Translations under genes and position numbers: made by a program
Part shown: one piece after another, positions 60,653-64,000 of the stretch
Position numbering within the stretch: the first letter of the stretch is position 1
Layout: each line of letters starts with the position of its first letter
From: Dyadobacter sp. UC 10
GTDB lineage: Bacteria > Bacteroidota > Bacteroidia > Cytophagales > Spirosomataceae
Length of the DNA stretch: 64,000 nt
Direction of reading: 5' to 3'
Assembly: GCF_008369915.1 (NCBI RefSeq)
Contig: NZ_VSRN01000001.1
Coordinates: 5,142,501 to 5,206,500 of the forward strand
The notes under the pieces: model-generated
Database searches by the model: none
Told to the model about the DNA's origin: nothing
Seen by the model: the letters and a program-made list of their open reading frames with translations, nothing else

Positions 60653-62107
60653 ATGGAAAAAGAAATCTTAGAGCACGGGTTCAACTTTAACAGGCGCCGG
60701 TTTTTGTCGACGATGAGTCTTGGGATCGGTGGAGTGGCGTTAGGTTCGCTTCTGATGCCTGATCTTTTGAAGGGCGGAAGTCTGGAGGAGGAAGGTTTGG
60801 CGCCGGGTATTCCGCATTTTGCCCCGAAAGCAAAGCGTGTAATCTACATGTTCCAAAATGGCGCGCCGTCGCAGCAGGAGCTTTTTGACTATAAACCGAA
60901 ACTTCGTGAAATGCTCGGACAGGAAATACCTCCTTCCGTGCGCGGAAACCAACGATTGACGGGTATGACGGCCAATCAGGCTTCGTTTCCGCTTGTGGGT
61001 TCTTTTGTCGATTTCAAGCAATACGGACAGTCGCAGGCTTGGGTAAGTGACCTGCTGCCTTACACTTCCAAAATTGTAGATGATATCTGTATTGTCCGCT
61101 CGATGTACACCGAGGCGATCAACCACGATCCGGCTTTGACATTTTTACAAACCGGCTCCCAGCAGGGAAACCGGCCTAGTATGGGCTCCTGGTTGAGTTA
61201 TGGTCTGGGAAATGAGAATAAAAACCTGCCGAATTTCACTGTTCTGCTGTCGCGGGGAGTCGGTAACGGGCAGGGCGTTTATTCGAAACTATGGTCCAAC
61301 GGTTTTCTCGACTCTGTCCACCAGGGCGTGCAGTTCAGCAAAGGAGAGGACCCGGTTTTGTACCTGCGTGACCCGGAAGGAATGGACCGCAAGGAACGTC
61401 GGGAAATGCTCGACAATCTTTCCCAGTTGAATGAATTGTCGTACCAGGAATTTGGCGACCCGGAAATCTCGGCGAAAATCAAGCAGTATGAAATGGCGTA
61501 CCGGATGCAAACTGCGGTCCCGGAAGTTATGGACCTTTCGAAAGAATCGGACGATATCATTAAGTTGTATGGACCCGAATGTCTGGTACCGGGGACTTAT
61601 GCTGCCAACTGCCTGCTGGCGAGAAAATTATCTGAGAACGGCGTTCGATTTGTACAGCTGTACCACCAGGGTTGGGACCAGCACGGAAACCTTCCCTATG
61701 AGATCACCAAACAGGCAATGGACGTAGACCAGGCTTCCGCGGCATTGGTTACCGATTTGAAACAGAGAGGCTTGTTGGATGAAACTTTGGTGATCTGGGG
61801 CGGTGAGTTTGGGCGGACGAGTTATACCCAGGGTAAATTAACAGCCGATAATTACGGTCGCGACCACCACCCGAGATGCTTTACGATCTGGATGGCAGGC
61901 GGCGGGATCAAGCCGGGGATTGTGTATGGAGAAACGGACGAACTTGGTTATAATATTGCTAAAGATCCTGTCCATGTGCATGATTTTCAGGCTACTATAT
62001 TGCATCAGCTGGGCCTTAATCACGAGAAACTCATATTTAAGCACCTGGGAAGAAGGTACCGGCTAACCGACGTTTCGGGGAATGTGGTGCGAGATATTAT
62101 CAGCTGA
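60653..62107 (+). CDS. DUF1501 domain protein, Tat-exported
   Basis: A 484-residue sulfatase-like alkaline-phosphatase-fold protein. Twin-arginine start NRRRFLSTMSLGIGGVALG at about 13-31 marks export in folded form. Family segments: KRVIYMFQNGAPSQQELFDYK, TFLQTGSQQGNRPSMGSWL and VIWGGEFGRTSYTQG. DUF1501 proteins are the regular partner of the DUF1549/DUF1553 cytochromes; they are related to sulfatases but their substrate is not known. Confidence 0.87.
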   Translation: MEKEILEHGFNFNRRRFLSTMSLGIGGVALGSLLMPDLLKGGSLEEEGLAPGIPHFAPKAKRVIYMFQNGAPSQQELFDYKPKLREMLGQEIPPSVRGNQRLTGMTANQASFPLVGSFVDFKQYGQSQAWVSDLLPYTSKIVDDICIVRSMYTEAINHDPALTFLQTGSQQGNRPSMGSWLSYGLGNENKNLPNFTVLLSRGVGNGQGVYSKLWSNGFLDSVHQGVQFSKGEDPVLYLRDPEGMDRKERREMLDNLSQLNELSYQEFGDPEISAKIKQYEMAYRMQTAVPEVMDLSKESDDIIKLYGPECLVPGTYAANCLLARKLSENGVRFVQLYHQGWDQHGNLPYEITKQAMDVDQASAALVTDLKQRGLLDETLVIWGGEFGRTSYTQGKLTADNYGRDHHPRCFTIWMAGGGIKPGIVYGETDELGYNIAKDPVHVHDFQATILHQLGLNHEKLIFKHLGRRYRLTDVSGNVVRDIIS

Positions 62108-62152
62108 TTGATCCAGAGATTTCCTATTGACTAAACCCTTGGTAAAACTTTA

Positions 62153-64000
62153 ATGCATTTAAGATTCAGGTTTTTTGCGGAACAGCTGCTCGTTGCTGCC
62201 AATATTTTTGTTCTTTTTCTATTGCTTTTTGAAAGCAAGCTTGTTGTTCCGGCCTGGCTGCAAACCATCGGCCGGATGCACCCGCTGATCCTGCATTTCC
62301 CGATCGTTATTCTGCTGATCGCGATGCTGCTAGAATTTTTCCGCTTCAAACCGGAATACTCGACCAATCAGTTTTACAAGAATTTCCTTCAGAACCTGCT
62401 GCTCATCGGGGCATTGTTCGCCGCTATTACGGTGATTATGGGCCTCTTTTTATCGAGAGAAGAAGGCTATACCGGCGACACGCTGACTTTGCATAAATGG
62501 ACCGGTGCGGGCATTTTTTTCATCGCCTCAATTATTTACTGGATCAGGAACACAACCTGGTACAGAGCGCCGGTAGCAAAAGCAAGTGCTTTTGTGACGG
62601 TAGTAATTCTTGTCATGACCGGGCATTATGGCGCAGCATTGACACACGGGAGCAACTTTATCTGGGAGCCGGTTTCGACTGATAATGAAATGGCCGCAGT
62701 CCCGCTCGACGAGGCGGTGGTTTATACCAATGTGATCAAGCCGATCCTGGATCAGAAATGTACAAGCTGCCACAATCCTGAAAAGATAAAAGGGGAGCTA
62801 AATCTTTCGGATCCTGAATCAATTCTGAAAGGTGGCAAATCTGGTAAACTCATTGTGCCTGGGAATCCGCAAATGAGCCTTTTGCTGCAACGTGTGCATT
62901 TACCTGTCGAAGAAAAAAAGCATATGCCGCCTTCCGGAAAGGCGCAGCTGACTTTGCAGGAAATATCCCTTCTTACATTATGGGTCAAACAAAAGGCTGA
63001 TTTCAAGAAAAAGCTGACTGAGCTCGCCGCAACGGACTCTTTGCGGGTTTTGGCTACTGCCTATCTTAAACCAGCTGAAACAGAAGATAAATTCGATTTC
63101 CCCGCGGCTGATGAAGAAGCCGTTGCCAAGCTGAATAGCGACTACCGCACCATCCTTCCCCTCGCGCGTGAGTCCCCGGCTTTGGCTGTGAATATTTACA
63201 ATGCATCCGCGTACAATGTAAAGCAGCTGGATGAACTGAGTGATATTAAAAAGCAGGTAATCTCGCTGAACCTGAACAAGATGCCGGTGAAAGACGCTGA
63301 CTTGAAAAGTGTAAAGCAATTCGAAAACCTGCGTAAACTGGATCTGAATTTTACCGACGTTACCGCCGCAGGGTTGAAAGAACTTTCGTCGCTCAAATAC
63401 CTGCAAAGCCTCACGCTTTCAGGGACAAAATTAAATCTGTCGGATCTTAAAAGTGTATTGCCGGTACTGAAAAGCCTGAAAACGGTAGCAGTGTGGGATA
63501 CAAAATTGTCTGCGGCTGATGTGGCGGTATTGCAAAAGGATATTAAAAATGTCGAGATTATCGGTGGATTTAAGGACGATGGTAAAAACCCGTTGAAACT
63601 GAATCCTCCGCAGGTCAAGAATAGTTCGATGATATTTGCGAAAACGGTCCCGCTGGAACTAAAACACCCTATTAAAGGCGTCGATATCAGGTTCACGATG
63701 GACGGAACCGAGCCGGACAGCGTTAATTCGCCGCTTTTTGACAATAAGACCATTCTCACCAACAGCGGCACGATCAAAGCGAAAGCATATAAAAATGGCT
63801 GGTACGGAAGTGACCTTGCGGTTTTCGATTTTTTCAAAAGTGCATATGATCCCGACAGTGTGAACCTGCTGGCGCCACTTAACCGCGTGCACCAGGCCGA
63901 GGGGGCGAAGACATTTTTTGACAAGAAATTGGGTGTTATAGGAGCTAACAATCCTGCCTGGGCTAATAACTGGGCAGGGGTTAGGAATAATGACATGATT
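62153..64000 (+). CDS. Membrane cytochrome c domain protein with LRR and chitobiase-like domains (runs off the right edge)
   Basis: 616 codons are visible with no stop. Residues 1-170 hold about five membrane helices of the DUF2231 type (RMHPLILHFPIVILLIAMLLEFF). CTSCH at 203-207 is a c-type heme site in a PSCyt1-like domain with HMPPSGKAQLT. About residues 340-470 contain leucine-rich repeats (LRKLDLNFTDVTAAGLKEL). After that a chitobiase/hexosaminidase C-terminal-like domain appears (DIRFTMDGTEPDS, GTIKAKAYKNGWYG). ATG 62153 follows an in-frame stop at 62132. Third member of the DUF1553/DUF1501 set; probably couples surface catabolism to electron flow. Confidence 0.8.
   Translation, partial: MHLRFRFFAEQLLVAANIFVLFLLLFESKLVVPAWLQTIGRMHPLILHFPIVILLIAMLLEFFRFKPEYSTNQFYKNFLQNLLLIGALFAAITVIMGLFLSREEGYTGDTLTLHKWTGAGIFFIASIIYWIRNTTWYRAPVAKASAFVTVVILVMTGHYGAALTHGSNFIWEPVSTDNEMAAVPLDEAVVYTNVIKPILDQKCTSCHNPEKIKGELNLSDPESILKGGKSGKLIVPGNPQMSLLLQRVHLPVEEKKHMPPSGKAQLTLQEISLLTLWVKQKADFKKKLTELAATDSLRVLATAYLKPAETEDKFDFPAADEEAVAKLNSDYRTILPLARESPALAVNIYNASAYNVKQLDELSDIKKQVISLNLNKMPVKDADLKSVKQFENLRKLDLNFTDVTAAGLKELSSLKYLQSLTLSGTKLNLSDLKSVLPVLKSLKTVAVWDTKLSAADVAVLQKDIKNVEIIGGFKDDGKNPLKLNPPQVKNSSMIFAKTVPLELKHPIKGVDIRFTMDGTEPDSVNSPLFDNKTILTNSGTIKAKAYKNGWYGSDLAVFDFFKSAYDPDSVNLLAPLNRVHQAEGAKTFFDKKLGVIGANNPAWANNWAGVRNNDMI

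Noticed and set aside
63196-63996. 266-residue minus-strand frame at the right edge
   Set aside because: It is the shadow of the plus-strand cytochrome/LRR protein, whose frame is open from 62153 to the window end and has CxxCH and LRR motifs.

Overview
The window reads as chromosomal DNA of a yellow/orange pigmented member of the Bacteroidota, most likely a Cytophagales/Spirosomaceae bacterium close to Dyadobacter. That placement is inference. It rests on two proteins with type IX secretion C-terminal sorting domains, several promoters that fit the Bacteroidota TTG / TAnnTTTG pattern, a carotenoid operon and a flexirubin/aryl-polyene gene set side by side, and Bacteroidota-type ribosomal and cell-wall operons. 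I see no tRNA, rRNA, insertion sequence, phage or CRISPR array.

Layout. 1-5282: the end of a FAD oxidoreductase gene, then a minus-strand carotenoid operon (MerR/B12-domain regulator, crtI, crtB, idi, crtZ, fused lycopene cyclase) predicted to make zeaxanthin. 5412-6230: an XRE/S24 LexA-like repressor, divergent from the operon. 6614-14932: a T9SS-exported choice-of-anchor A protein, a glycosyltransferase, a flippase-like membrane protein, ruvC and a large T9SS metallopeptidase. 15191-20014: a TetR-controlled tripartite drug efflux operon (TolC, HlyD, DHA2 MFS). 20282-27501: NFACT/RqcH protein, PBP2, RodA, DUF423, GT9, YggS. 27643-30420: coiled-coil membrane protein, rpsF-rpsR-rplI, BON-LysM protein. 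30611-32248: glpD.

32279-52939 is a block of about 20 kb that I read as a flexirubin-type aryl polyene cluster. A tyrosine ammonia-lyase-like enzyme would supply the 4-coumarate starter. Three complete ketosynthases, three Cys-less ketosynthase partners, two ACPs, a ketoreductase, two hotdog dehydratases with complementary active-site residues and a thioesterase would build the polyene. A halogenase-like flavoenzyme and a CrtI/retinol-saturase-like flavoenzyme would tailor it. Acyltransferases, an MMPL/acyltransferase/methyltransferase fusion, a LolA-like carrier, a deacetylase and a glycosyltransferase would attach and move it to the envelope. The resorcinol-forming DarA/DarB pair and a coumarate-activating ligase are not in the window.

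53130-64000: membrane pyrophosphatase hppA, an MntA/HepT toxin-antitoxin pair whose HepT frame is broken at a slippery T run, a small lysine-rich exported protein, a Bcr/CflA efflux pump, and a set of c-type-cytochrome/DUF1549/DUF1553, DUF1501 and cytochrome/LRR membrane proteins that runs off the right edge.

The points most worth following are the CarH-like B12 photoreceptor candidate with a perfect inverted repeat at its own start codon, the halogenase motif, the paired incomplete dehydratases and Cys-less ketosynthases in the flexirubin cluster, the HepT frameshift, and several families of short intergenic repeats that form long inverted pairs or surround terminators.
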